35,363 nt of DNA from Novosphingobium lindaniclasticum LE124 (GTDB taxonomy: Bacteria; Pseudomonadota; Alphaproteobacteria; Sphingomonadales; Sphingomonadaceae): NCBI RefSeq assembly GCF_000445125.1, contig NZ_ATHL01000077.1:1-35363 (forward strand). Reading direction: 5' to 3'. Shown one piece after another: positions 23,085-31,406 of the stretch (positions within the stretch are counted from its first letter, which is position 1; every line of letters begins with the position of its first letter). Below the pieces are notes generated by a model, which was not told the DNA's origin, did not search any database, and was given only the letters and a program-made list of their open reading frames with translations. The translations under genes were made by a program, and so were the position numbers.

Positions 23085-26078
23085 TCAGAACTTTGCGCGA
23101 GCGGCGATGTAGAAGCGTCGGCCGAGCGGATCGTAAGTGCCTGCATCGGTGTTACCGAGGCGACCACCGACGACCGGCGGTTCACGATCGGTTAGATTGT
23201 CGATCCCGCCGCGCAGTTCAAAGCCGTCGGTCACGGCCACCCGGCCGAAGAGATCGACCGTGTTGTAGGCGCCCACACCTAGCAGCACAGCACTCGGCGT
23301 GGTGATCGAGGTGTAATCGCGCAGAGCGCTGAGATGGCGCCAACGCACGCCGAGACTCCAGTCATCGGCCTGGTAAGTCAGCGTGGTGTTCACACGCCAG
23401 GGCACATAAGTGTTGCCGCTACCGATAGTGCCGGCCAGGTCGATGTAAGCGGCGCCCGGCAGGTTCTGGATCTTGAACGTCTCGAGTTTGTTGACCACGA
23501 CGTTCAGCAGAAGATCGCCGGGGTTGCCACCGAAGCCGACCGCTTCGAGCGGGATGCGCCAATCGAACTGCGCGTCGATCCCGCTGGTCTTGTACCCGCC
23601 CAGATTGAGGTAGGGCTGGTTGAGGTTGAAGATCGTACCGTCCGCATTGCGCACGATATTCTGGCAGTAGACGCTCGACTGCGCATAATTCGGGTTCGAA
23701 CCATTGGCGTTGAAGCAGTTCGCCACCATCGTCGGACCGGTGATCGTGCCAATCGCGTCCTTGATCGAGATGTTGTAGTAATCGACCGAGAGGGTCATCC
23801 CACGCAGCAGGGCGCTGCCCTGGAACGGGGAGTCAATCACTGCGCCAATTGTATAGGTGTCGGCCGTCTCGGGCGAAAGCGCCTTTGAACCGGTCGTCGT
23901 CCCGGGCACCTGCGTGTAGTTCGCCGAGTACGTATCAATTACGTTTTGCGGAACGCCTTGCGCGATACAGAGCGATCGCACCTGGGCCGCATTGGCTCCG
24001 GTACGGTAGGCCGAGCGGACGTCGCAAGGATCGCCGCCGCTGGGCGCGGATCCAAGGTTCGAATAGTTGACGAGGCCGCCCTGGAAGAGTTCGCCCACGT
24101 TCGGCGCGCGAACTGCACGCTGATAACCGCCACGCAGGCGGAGACCGCGCGCTACTTCCCAGTTGATGTCGGCCTTGTAGGCGCTGACACCGCCAGTAAT
24201 GTTGTAATGCGAATAACGGTAAGCCGCATCCAACTCGAGCTTGCGGATCAGCGGAAGGTCAGCGAGCAGTGGCACGAGCAGTTCCGCATAACCTTCGACC
24301 ACACTGGTGCTGCCCTGCGAGGAAGCCGCCGAGTTAAAGCCGATAACCTCAGGCGGGTTGGGGATCAGCAGCGGATCGGCGGTGAACTTGTAGCCTTGCC
24401 GGCGATAGTTGCCACCCGCTGCAAAACGGACCTCTCCTGCCGGAAGATCGAACAGCGCGCCCTGGACGTTGCCCTCGATATTATCCTGGGTCAGGCGCGT
24501 ACGGCTGTCCGTCTCGGCGGTGAGGTAGTTGATGCAGTCGGCGGAAATAGGCTGATTGCCGAAGACGTTAAGGCCACCCTCGCAGATCGACCGGCCGCCA
24601 TCTCTTGCATTCAGAAGCGTGCGGGCAGCCGTCATCGTCACTGCACCGCCAGTGATGCGGTCATGCACGATTGTCTCGCCGTGCGAGCCGAACAGCTCCC
24701 AGCTCAGGTCCATGCCCGGGAGGCGCCCCCTGAGGCCCGCAGTGATCTGGTAGACGTCGTTCTCGTGCTCAACGATGCGGCGACCTGCATCGGTGAAGCG
24801 CTTCACGACCGTGAAGTTCGCGTTGGGCTGCGTCCGCGACGCGAGGATCGTTGCGAGATCAGCCGGGATGAACGGATTTGTCACTGGAACGCTGAGGGCA
24901 GTGTTGCCTTGCGCAAGCGTTCCCGAGCCATTATTCACCGTCGTGTAGTTCGTGTACGAACCCTGGACATAGGCATCGATGTTGTCGGACACCTCGTAAT
25001 CGAGACGCGCAAACCCGGAGTAGCGGGTCATCGGTGCCAGAAGATCGACTTCAACGTTCGGGTCGTAATACAGAACGTTGCCGCGTGCGGAGTAACCGGT
25101 TGCAGCCGAGCCGCTGCGGAAATTACGTATTCCGTTGTTGTCGGTGAACAGGCTTCCGTCGTTATTGAAACCCAGGATTGTCGCGGCGGGAATTGCGGAG
25201 CCTACAGCGCCGTACGTTGCGAACACGGAATTGACCACGGCCCCATTGGGCAGGTTGCTGGCTGTCGGCGTGTACGTACCGGTCGGCAGGGTGTTCGAAG
25301 CCGAGTTGCTGCCACCTTGCGAGAACGCCCGGCTGTAGAAATCCCGGCTGCCAGTCTTGACCGTATCACGCTGATAATATTCGCCAGCGACCATCAGGTG
25401 ACCGCGACCACCGAACAGCTTTGTTCCCGCAAGCAGCGAATAGTCCCGCGTTGCGCCGTCCCCCTTGCCGGTCAGGCTGTGCTGCGCGTCGAGTTGAAGA
25501 CCATTGAAATTGCGCTTCAGCTTGAAGTTCACCACGCCCGAAATGGCGTCGGAGCCATAGACAGCCGATGCACCGCCGCTGATGATCTCGACATTGTCGA
25601 TGAGAATCGCAGGGAGGGTGTTGATGTCGATAGCAAGCGAGGCGCTCGAGGGCTGCAGACGCTGACCGTCGAGCAGCACCAGGTTGCGCGACGGGCCAAG
25701 TCCGCGCAGGTTGAGCGTAGCCTGACCGCTGCCAGCAATGTTGTTGGCGTACGCCGTGGCGCCAGGCACGAACTGCGGCAGCTGGTTAAGCTTCGCCTCC
25801 AGCGTAACGTCGCCACGTGCTTCAAGCGCTCCCGCGCCGACGGTGACGATCGGGCTGTCTGCAGCAAAATCGCGGCGCGCGATCCTCGAGCCGGTGACGA
25901 CAATGTCGTTAGCGGCCTCGTTATTGGCAGCGACACTTTCGGACGCACCGGATGAGGCATCCTGCGCACTGGCGGATGCGCTGACGATCGCCAGCGCGGA
26001 TGCTCCGATCAGCGTGGCGACGTGAAAAGCGCACTTGGCACTACGGCTCCCATGCGACCGGGAAGACTCATTTGTCAT
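23085..26078 (-). CDS. Large TonB-dependent receptor (OAR-like)
   Basis: Outer-membrane receptor of 997 residues. The ATG at 26078, after CAGGGGG, opens a signal peptide (KCAFHVATLIGASALAIVSA, cut after ASAQ). A TonB-box/plug region follows (DIVVTGSRIARRDF, LNLRGLGPSRNLVLLDGQR, ASAVYGSDAISGVVNF). The long barrel ends with Phe (IAARAKF). An in-frame upstream extension exists but is not needed. It is much larger than the receptor at 7658 and of the OAR subtype. It ends 71 bases before the Rieske oxygenase start on the same strand, so both are probably transcribed together. That makes it the likely outer-membrane entry for the operon substrate. Confidence 0.92.
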   Translation of the reverse strand: MTNESSRSHGSRSAKCAFHVATLIGASALAIVSASASAQDASSGASESVAANNEAANDIVVTGSRIARRDFAADSPIVTVGAGALEARGDVTLEAKLNQLPQFVPGATAYANNIAGSGQATLNLRGLGPSRNLVLLDGQRLQPSSASLAIDINTLPAILIDNVEIISGGASAVYGSDAISGVVNFKLKRNFNGLQLDAQHSLTGKGDGATRDYSLLAGTKLFGGRGHLMVAGEYYQRDTVKTGSRDFYSRAFSQGGSNSASNTLPTGTYTPTASNLPNGAVVNSVFATYGAVGSAIPAATILGFNNDGSLFTDNNGIRNFRSGSAATGYSARGNVLYYDPNVEVDLLAPMTRYSGFARLDYEVSDNIDAYVQGSYTNYTTVNNGSGTLAQGNTALSVPVTNPFIPADLATILASRTQPNANFTVVKRFTDAGRRIVEHENDVYQITAGLRGRLPGMDLSWELFGSHGETIVHDRITGGAVTMTAARTLLNARDGGRSICEGGLNVFGNQPISADCINYLTAETDSRTRLTQDNIEGNVQGALFDLPAGEVRFAAGGNYRRQGYKFTADPLLIPNPPEVIGFNSAASSQGSTSVVEGYAELLVPLLADLPLIRKLELDAAYRYSHYNITGGVSAYKADINWEVARGLRLRGGYQRAVRAPNVGELFQGGLVNYSNLGSAPSGGDPCDVRSAYRTGANAAQVRSLCIAQGVPQNVIDTYSANYTQVPGTTTGSKALSPETADTYTIGAVIDSPFQGSALLRGMTLSVDYYNISIKDAIGTITGPTMVANCFNANGSNPNYAQSSVYCQNIVRNADGTIFNLNQPYLNLGGYKTSGIDAQFDWRIPLEAVGFGGNPGDLLLNVVVNKLETFKIQNLPGAAYIDLAGTIGSGNTYVPWRVNTTLTYQADDWSLGVRWRHLSALRDYTSITTPSAVLLGVGAYNTVDLFGRVAVTDGFELRGGIDNLTDREPPVVGGRLGNTDAGTYDPLGRRFYIAARAKF

Positions 26079-26301
26079 GGTATTCAACCCCCTGATGCAA
26101 CCAAACTTTTTTGTTCGTTCCTGCCGCCGACTCTCGAACCCGGTCAATCTTGATAAACCGAGCATCACTCGTTTTTGGCTTGACGTCAATGCCCTTTCGG
26201 GAGAGACGGAAAGATATTGTCGAAAGGCCCCATATCCGCTGAGTTTCGGCCAGGCCGGTAATGCCTTCCACGACCTCAGTCGTCACGAAAAGAGCTACTC
26301 C
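26079..26301. promoter_or_regulatory. Divergent promoter region, receptor/GST
   Basis: This 223-base gap separates divergent genes and must hold promoters in both directions. It contains the perfect palindrome TTGACGTCAA (26180-26189), whose TTGACG half could be a -35, and the dyad CGAG-CATCA-CTCG (26159-26171). The latter resembles the inverted repeat before the other TonB receptor (ACGAT-N5-ATCGT): same arm length and five-base spacer. No convincing -10 could be placed. Confidence 0.35.
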
Positions 26302-26943
26302 ATGCGCCTCTTCAGCTATTTCCGCAGCTCCGCGAGCTACCGCGTGCGCATCGCCCTCAACCTCAAGGGCGTGCCCCACGAGGTCGTGCCGGTAGACCTC
26401 GCGACTGACGCGCATTTGCGATCACCATTCGCTAAGGACAATCCGTTCAAAGGTGTCCCGGCGATCGAAACGGACGATGCTGTTCACGGTCAGTCGATGG
26501 CCATCATCGAGTGGCTGGATGAGGCATTTCCTGCAAATCCACTGTTACCCACAAAGCCGTCGGAACGGCTTCTCGCTCGCGAACTCGCGCTTGCGATCGC
26601 GACTGAACTGCATGCTCCTCTCGGCCGCCCGGCCATTCAGCACATCAGAAGTGAGCTGGGCGGTGACCAAAACGCAGTCGCGACGTGGCAGCATCGCTGG
26701 CTGGAAAAGACCCTTTCAGGCGTCGAGCAGCGCCTCGAAGATCGGGAAACCTTGAACTTCCTGTTTGACCGGCCTGGCTATTTCGAATGCGTCCTCATTC
26801 CGCAGGTCTACAACGCGCGCCTTTCCGGTTTCGATCTTGGACCATACCCCCGGCTGCGCAAGATCGATGAGGCATGCGCGCGGTTGTCGGCGTTTCGAGC
26901 TGCCCACCCGGACGCCCAACCAGATAGCCGCGACCAGATCTGA
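26302..26943 (+). CDS. maiA: Maleylacetoacetate isomerase-type zeta GST
   Basis: Glutathione S-transferase fold, 213 residues, the size of zeta-class enzymes. The N-terminal SSASYRVRIALNLKG matches the zeta signature SSCx(W/H)RVRIAL, with Ser9/Ser10 in the glutathione site though without its Cys. KGVPAIETDD and GQSMAIIEWLDE are glutathione-binding segments. It could isomerise maleylacetoacetate or maleylpyruvate, but no fumarylacetoacetate hydrolase or homogentisate dioxygenase is nearby. The ATG at 26302 gives the canonical start; the longer open frame would cross the control region. The symporter follows 43 bases later. Confidence 0.78.
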   Translation: MRLFSYFRSSASYRVRIALNLKGVPHEVVPVDLATDAHLRSPFAKDNPFKGVPAIETDDAVHGQSMAIIEWLDEAFPANPLLPTKPSERLLARELALAIATELHAPLGRPAIQHIRSELGGDQNAVATWQHRWLEKTLSGVEQRLEDRETLNFLFDRPGYFECVLIPQVYNARLSGFDLGPYPRLRKIDEACARLSAFRAAHPDAQPDSRDQI

Positions 26944-26986
26944 AATTTCTGCCGCTGTTCGCGACACTCATACACCAGAGGACCTT

Positions 26987-28285
26987 ATGGGCAGGCGCCT
27001 GACACTCCATATTCTCGCCGGCATGATCCTGGGTATCGCAGCAGGCTACGTGCTCCACGCCAGCATTCCGGCCGGCGATCCGCATCTCAAGGAATGGGCC
27101 GGCTACTTCCGTTCGCTGCCCGACGTGTTCCTGCGGCTGATCAAGATGATCCTCGCGCCGCTGGTCTTCGCCACCATCGTGACCGGCATCGCCGGCATGG
27201 GCGACAGCGCCGCGCTGGGCCGCATCGGCGGCAAAGCGCTCGCATGGTTCATCACCGCAAGCCTATGCTCGCTCGGGCTCGGCCTGGTCCTCGTCAACCT
27301 GTTCCAGCCGGGCGTCGGTGTCGGTCTGGACACCACCGAAACCCTGGGCGACCTGCAGACCGGCGAGCTGACGCTCCACCACTTCATCCTCGAGATCTTC
27401 CCGGCCAGCCCGCTGGCGGCGATGGCCGAGAACAACATCCTGCAGATCCTGGTCTTCTCGGTCTTCGTGGGCGTCGGCCTCACCGCCATCGGCGAGAAGA
27501 GCGCGCCCATCGTGCGCGTGACCGAAGCCCTGTCGGAGCTGATGCTGCAGATCACCGGCTATGTCATGCGCTTCGCCCCCTTCGCGGTGTTCGGCGCGAT
27601 CGCGGCGGTGATCGGCACGCAGGGGCTGGGCATCATCGTGACCTACGGCGTGCTGGTCAGCGAATTCTACTTCGCGATGTTCCTGCTGTGGGTGCTGCTG
27701 TTCTGCGCAGGCGGGCTGTTCCTGGGCAAGCGCGTAGTCACGCTGTTCCGCTACATCCGCGAGCCGCTGCTGCTCTCGTTCTCCACCGCATCCTCGGAAG
27801 CCAGCCTGCCCAAGCTGTTCGAGCAGCTCGACCGGTTCGGCGTGCCGCGCCGCATCTCGGGCTTCATCCTGCCGCTGGGCTACAGCTTCAACCTCGACGG
27901 TTCGATGATCTACATGACCTTCGCGTCGATGTTCATCGCTCAGGCCTATGGCATCCACGTGCCGCTGATGACGCAGATCCTGATGCTGCTGACGCTGATG
28001 GTCAGCTCCAAGGGCATCGCCGGCGTGCCGCGCGCCAGCCTGGTGGTGATCGCAGCCACTCTCACCCAGTTCGGCCTACCGGTGGAAGGCATCGCCCTGC
28101 TGCTGGGCGTCGACACCTTCCTCGACATGGGCCGCTCTGCCACCAACGTTGTCGGCAATGCCGTGGCGACGGCCGTGATCACCCGATCGGAAGGGATGCT
28201 GCAGCCGCTGATGGGCCCGGATGCGGATGTGCCCTCTGCGTCCTTGCATCAATATGCCGATCAACAGACGACAGTCCGCATATAG
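26987..28285 (+). CDS. Dicarboxylate/amino acid:cation symporter
   Basis: Membrane carrier of 432 residues of the DAACS (DctA/GltP) family. Recognisable parts are FLRLIKMILAPLVFATIVTG in the N-terminal half, the serine-rich hairpin SFSTASSEASLPKL, GYSFNLDGSMIYMTFASMFI and the transport-core motif GVDTFLDMGRSATNVVGNAVAT. It should import C4-dicarboxylates or acidic amino acids with H+ or Na+. AGAGGA lies five bases upstream of the ATG at 26987. It follows the GST gene closely, so fumarate or a related acid may be handled together. Confidence 0.9.
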   Translation: MGRRLTLHILAGMILGIAAGYVLHASIPAGDPHLKEWAGYFRSLPDVFLRLIKMILAPLVFATIVTGIAGMGDSAALGRIGGKALAWFITASLCSLGLGLVLVNLFQPGVGVGLDTTETLGDLQTGELTLHHFILEIFPASPLAAMAENNILQILVFSVFVGVGLTAIGEKSAPIVRVTEALSELMLQITGYVMRFAPFAVFGAIAAVIGTQGLGIIVTYGVLVSEFYFAMFLLWVLLFCAGGLFLGKRVVTLFRYIREPLLLSFSTASSEASLPKLFEQLDRFGVPRRISGFILPLGYSFNLDGSMIYMTFASMFIAQAYGIHVPLMTQILMLLTLMVSSKGIAGVPRASLVVIAATLTQFGLPVEGIALLLGVDTFLDMGRSATNVVGNAVATAVITRSEGMLQPLMGPDADVPSASLHQYADQQTTVRI

Positions 28286-28389
28286 AACTATATATGGTCG
28301 GACAGTGAATGTCTGCTATCTTTGTACAATCACCGCTAAGCCGACTGTCACAATAGCCCCAATGCCGGCCATTCCTGCGCGCTCAAGGC

Positions 28390-28629
28390 TCAGCTGGCGA
28401 AAACGATTGAGTGTTCAAGTCGCACGTCGTCGAGGAGTCGCTCGATGGCGGAACGCTGCCTATCTGTCCCGCTGGGCCTGAAATCCCAATTGCAATGAGG
28501 ATGGGTTTTGGGGTCGCGAACGATGATCTTGCCGAGAGCTCGACGCCATATTTGCGATGTGCCACCGTTTTCCCGAATGAGCCGGGCAATCAAAATCTGT
28601 TCGAGGTCCGATGCAGTCATTGCATCCAC
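28390..28629 (-). CDS. Small conserved hypothetical protein
   Basis: A 79-residue protein without recognised domain. The sequence reads like a real, conserved alphaproteobacterial small protein: an N-terminal helix (ASDLEQILIARLIRENGG), a WRRALGKI segment, a central THPHCNWDFRPSG motif with His and Cys, and a C-terminal IERLLDDVRLEHSIV helix. The second ATG (codon 4) is an alternative start. It has no operon partner; HU lies further upstream on the same strand behind a terminator. Confidence 0.5.
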   Translation of the reverse strand: MDAMTASDLEQILIARLIRENGGTSQIWRRALGKIIVRDPKTHPHCNWDFRPSGTDRQRSAIERLLDDVRLEHSIVFAS

Positions 28630-28677
28630 TTAACCGCCACCTACTGCAAGACAAGCGCAGCGTCAGGTAGATAGGGC

Positions 28678-28707
28678 AAAAGGCGACGCCTCGCTGGGGG
28701 CGCCGCC
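28678..28707 (-). terminator. Terminator of the HU gene
   Basis: On the minus strand GGCGGCGCC pairs with GGCGTCGCC (9-bp stem with one G-T pair, 8-base loop), followed by TTTT. It begins about ten bases after the HU stop codon, a standard rho-independent terminator. Confidence 0.8.
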
Positions 28708-28717
28708 TCTCCGATGT

Positions 28718-28993
28718 TTAGTCGTTAAGCTTGTCTTTGATGCCCTTGGCAGGGGTGAAGCTCAGCTTGCGGGCGGCCTTGATCGTCATCGCTTCGCCGG
28801 TGGCCGGATTGCGGCCTTCGCGCTCTGGCGTGTCCTTGACCTTGAACTTGCCGAAGCCGTTGAGCGAAATCTCCTCGCCCTTGGCAGCGGCATCGGCGAT
28901 CGCATCGAAGACGGCGTCGACGACCTTGCGCGCATTTGCCTTGGTGAGCCCGGCATCGGTAGCGATCGCCTCGGCCAGATCATTGTTGTTCAT
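28718..28993 (-). CDS. HU-family DNA-binding protein
   Basis: Nucleoid protein of 91 residues. The beta-arm core GFGKFKVKDTPEREGRNPATGE and the end AARKLSFTPAKGIKDKLN match bacterial HU; these residues grip the minor groove. The ATG at 28993 follows AAGGAAC. It is a housekeeping-type chromosome organiser, directly downstream of the MucR gene, with its own terminator. IHF subunits have the same fold but differ in the arm. Confidence 0.95.
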   Translation of the reverse strand: MNNNDLAEAIATDAGLTKANARKVVDAVFDAIADAAAKGEEISLNGFGKFKVKDTPEREGRNPATGEAMTIKAARKLSFTPAKGIKDKLND

Positions 28994-29019
28994 AGCTGTT
29001 CCTTTTTCTTTCAATAAAC

Positions 29020-29042
29020 GGCGGGCCTTACCGCCGCCCGCC
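29020..29042 (-). terminator. Terminator after the MucR-like gene
   Basis: GGCGGGC and GCCCGCC form a perfect 7-bp stem with a 9-base loop, followed on the minus strand by GTTTATTG. It lies between the MucR-like stop and the HU start and could end the former transcript, or sit in the HU leader. Confidence 0.55.
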
Positions 29043-29100
29043 AAATCCGTCACGTCCGAGCGCGTTCGCCCGACAATTGTTGAGTTTGCAGGCCGTAAGC

Positions 29101-30126
29101 TTAGCCAGCGTCTTTCTCGCTCGCCTTCGGCGTGCGTGCCATCCGCTTGGCCCTCGGCGCTTTGCCCGGATTGGCGGGCTGCACAGGTTCAGAGGGTTCT
29201 TGTCCCTCGGCTGCAGGATCACCGGCGCCCGGCGTCGCCTGTCCTTTACCGAACAGCCCTAGTTTCCCGCGGGGCTTGCGTACTGAGGTAGAAGCCGGTG
29301 CCGGCGCGGCAGCCGGCGTCGCCTCGGCGATTGGAGCAGGCACGACGTCAGCTGTTGCGTCCTCCTTCACCGCAAGCTTCTTTCTGCGGTTTCCCGCGCC
29401 GACCGACCCGGAAGTCGGGCTGCCCCTGGGCTTGGCTTTCGCCTCGGCCGCGAGTGGCTCGGCGGAAGCACGCTTATCGTCCTCGGGCACCGCAGCAAGT
29501 GGCCGGGCATCTTTAGCTTCTAATGGTTTGGTAGCCGTCTTCTTCTTCTTCTTCGCCTTGCCCGCAGGTTTCACAGATTTCGGGGCCACGCCCTTGGCGG
29601 TCGGCAATTTCACCGCAGGGGTCTCCACAGCCAAAGGCTTGCTGTCGGCAGCGGGCTCAGTGCTCGCTGTAGAGACAGGCGTGTCTACCGACCTTTCACC
29701 GCCTTCGGCGATGGCAGGTTTTGAGCGATTACCAAGACCTATCTGCTCGGCGATTGCGCGGCGCTTGGCTGCAAAATCCGGGGCTACCATGGGATAATTT
29801 GCGGGCAGTTTGTACCGCTCGCGGTAGGTTTCCGGGGTCAATCCATTCGCAGCCAGGTGGCGTTTGAGCGTCTTGTACGGCTTGCCGTCGATGAGACTGA
29901 GAAGATGCGCGCTCGACGCTTGGCTCTTGCGGACCGAAACCGCTGGTGTGAATGTCTGCTCTTCTTCGGCCACCGGGTCGGATACCGTATCTTCGGACAG
30001 CGCGAGGCGGGTTTCACGGATCAGCCGCGGAAGATCGTCGGAGCCGACCGTGTTGTTGGCGAGATAAGCGCTGAGCAATTCTACAGTCAGGGCCGTAAGA
30101 TCGGCGGCGTTTTCGGTTTCAGCCAT
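29101..30126 (-). CDS. MucR/Ros-family regulator with histone-like tail
   Basis: A 341-residue protein. Residues 1-134 form a MucR/Ros domain (ELLSAYLANNTV, DGKPYKTLKRHL, TPETYRERYKLPANYPMVAPDFAAKR, quoted in pieces). The zinc-finger positions are changed: the usual Cys of CLEDGK is Ser77 and the later His is Ala, so only His90 remains. Residues 135-341 are low-complexity, rich in Lys, Ala and Pro with a KKKKK run, like the tail of histone H1. Normal MucR proteins have 140-180 residues. The open frame extends upstream, but the ATG at 30126 opens the typical N-terminus. HU follows downstream. Confidence 0.85.
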   Translation of the reverse strand: MAETENAADLTALTVELLSAYLANNTVGSDDLPRLIRETRLALSEDTVSDPVAEEEQTFTPAVSVRKSQASSAHLLSLIDGKPYKTLKRHLAANGLTPETYRERYKLPANYPMVAPDFAAKRRAIAEQIGLGNRSKPAIAEGGERSVDTPVSTASTEPAADSKPLAVETPAVKLPTAKGVAPKSVKPAGKAKKKKKTATKPLEAKDARPLAAVPEDDKRASAEPLAAEAKAKPRGSPTSGSVGAGNRRKKLAVKEDATADVVPAPIAEATPAAAPAPASTSVRKPRGKLGLFGKGQATPGAGDPAAEGQEPSEPVQPANPGKAPRAKRMARTPKASEKDAG

Positions 30127-30833
30127 AAGGGATAGTGTTCCTGCTGTGTTGAATCGACGTGGAGATTGCGACGCGCTGCTTGTCACGATGAATGAAACTT
30201 TGCGCAACGGATAAAGTGCCAGACAGGGGAACGCATCGGTTCCCTGCCAGTCAATCAGATAAGATCGGATCGCGGGGCGAACTCCCCCAAACGTCATGCT
30301 TCCGCCGCAAGAGTGGCCATAAACACCCATGCTAGTAACGCATGCAATCCGGGGATGAGCATGTGCAATACGCGCAATTGCAAACTCCTTGGCGCATCAT
30401 CATATGCCGCCCTGCCTTTCAGGCATCCTCTCCCAAAACTTTTCAAGCCGACCTTCGGGTCGGCTTTTCTTTTTGGCGCACAGTCTTCACCTGAGGATGA
30501 CCTTGATGCCCACCCGCCGATGATCATCGAGCGATCCCCTGCCCGTCAACACGTTCTGCGCCGGTTGTCCGCCAGGTTATCCACAGTCCAGCCTGATTTC
30601 GGCAGCGGCCCGCCATCTATCGTCAGCGAAGCGCATGCGAGAGCTCACGGATGAAGATGGTCTGTGCGGGCCCTCCAATTGGGAAACGCCGTCTACCTCG
30701 TGACGCTGCGCGGTAACTCTGGCCCGCCCATAAGCGTTCGCAAGGGTCAATCACTCCCCCCCGGGTGACAAGCGAGCGCGCTTCGTCGCGTATGCCGTGG
30801 ACACGGCCCCGCCTTGTGATCATAGCTCGCCTC
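30127..30833. other. Long intergenic region with orphan terminator
   Basis: About 700 bases without a convincing gene. The left part should contain the promoter of the MucR-like gene. A strong plus-strand terminator ends at 30474 without a recognised gene before it. A perfect DnaA-box 9-mer TTATCCACA is at 30577-30585. Open frames across the region have no clear ribosome binding site. The rest shows nothing I can interpret. Confidence 0.4.
30445..30474 (+). terminator. Strong plus-strand rho-independent terminator
   Basis: AAGCCGACC and GGTCGGCTT form a perfect 9-bp stem around a TTCG tetraloop, followed by TTTCTTTTT. This is a textbook intrinsic terminator. No plus-strand gene is recognised upstream, so the transcript it ends may be a small RNA or a short peptide gene in about 30310-30440 (one frame starts at the ATG near 30356). 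Confidence 0.85.
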
Positions 30834-31004
30834 ATGAACTCCCCGCTCACTACCACCATCCTTCAGGTCATCGAACGCGCGCCGCAGTGGGTCCGTCATG
30901 ACCTCGAGGCCAAGGACGCGGTAATCCGCGCGCGCGCCGAAGAAACGCTGGCAGCCATGATTTCAGCCGCGCTCCAGGACACGCAGAACCAACCTCCAGC
31001 CTGA
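30834..31004 (+). CDS. Small helical protein, perhaps DUF6771-like
   Basis: A 56-residue protein: MNSPLTTTILQVIERAPQW, then VRHDLEAKDAVIRARAEETL and AAMISAALQDT. The pattern of a helix, AP-W-VR, and a second amphipathic helix resembles small sphingomonad proteins I recall as DUF6771; this is from memory. Function unknown. No strong ribosome binding site is visible, so the start is uncertain; the open frame could begin up to 23 codons earlier. Confidence 0.5.
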   Translation: MNSPLTTTILQVIERAPQWVRHDLEAKDAVIRARAEETLAAMISAALQDTQNQPPA

Positions 31005-31107
31005 TTGGCCCGTCAGGTGCCCTCTCCTTCTGATTGCATGGCGCGCCAGGCTGCCGGCCGAACCATTCTTCCGGTACGTCTTTGATGGAGCCGAAGGAGA
31101 CAATCGC

Positions 31108-31359
31108 GTGATTGGCAAAATTATTGGAGCGGTCGCCGGCAACCAGGCTTCGAAGCACGTACGAGGCCTCAATGGAACGGGCGGAGCCCTTCTGGGTGCC
31201 GCAGTGCCCATCCTGCTACGTCGGCTGAGCCCGCTCACGCTCATCGCGGCAGCAGCCGGCGCATACGCCGCCAAGAAACATGCCGACGGTCAGAAGGCTG
31301 AAAAGCTGCCGGGCGTAAGCCCCAGCGGTTTCGTTGAACCCACGCGTACCCAGGCCTGA
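31108..31359 (+). CDS. Small glycine/alanine-rich hypothetical protein
   Basis: An 83-residue protein from a GTG start with AAGGAG eight bases upstream. A glycine-zipper-like stretch (IGKIIGAVAGNQASKHVRG, then GGALLGAAVPILLRR) and a small hydrophobic helix (LTLIAAAAGAYAAKKHADG) suggest membrane association. No known domain recognised. It ends just before a hairpin shared with the convergent recombinase gene. Confidence 0.6.
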   Translation: MIGKIIGAVAGNQASKHVRGLNGTGGALLGAAVPILLRRLSPLTLIAAAAGAYAAKKHADGQKAEKLPGVSPSGFVEPTRTQA

Positions 31360-31369
31360 CGCAAGGCGG

Positions 31370-31387
31370 GGCACCCGCCGGGGTGCC
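31370..31387. terminator. Hairpin between convergent genes
   Basis: GGCACCC and GGGTGCC form a 7-bp stem with a GCCG loop between two convergent stops (31359 and 31407). No T-run follows on either strand, so it is a possible, not certain, bidirectional terminator. Confidence 0.4.
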
Positions 31388-31406
31388 TCGCGGGCTCGCT
31401 GAGCGC

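Noticed and set aside
23015..23185. Longer Rieske oxygenase start inside the TonB receptor gene
   Set aside because: It would overlap the receptor end by about 100 bases; the GTG at 23014 has a good ribosome binding site and gives the usual length.
30294..30527. Minus-strand 77-codon frame with a hydrophobic end
   Set aside because: It crosses the strong plus-strand terminator and has no ribosome binding site or recognised motif.
30577..30585. DnaA box TTATCCACA as a sign of a replication origin
   Set aside because: Only one perfect copy was seen, with no AT-rich region, iterons or replication gene beside it; chance occurrence is plausible.
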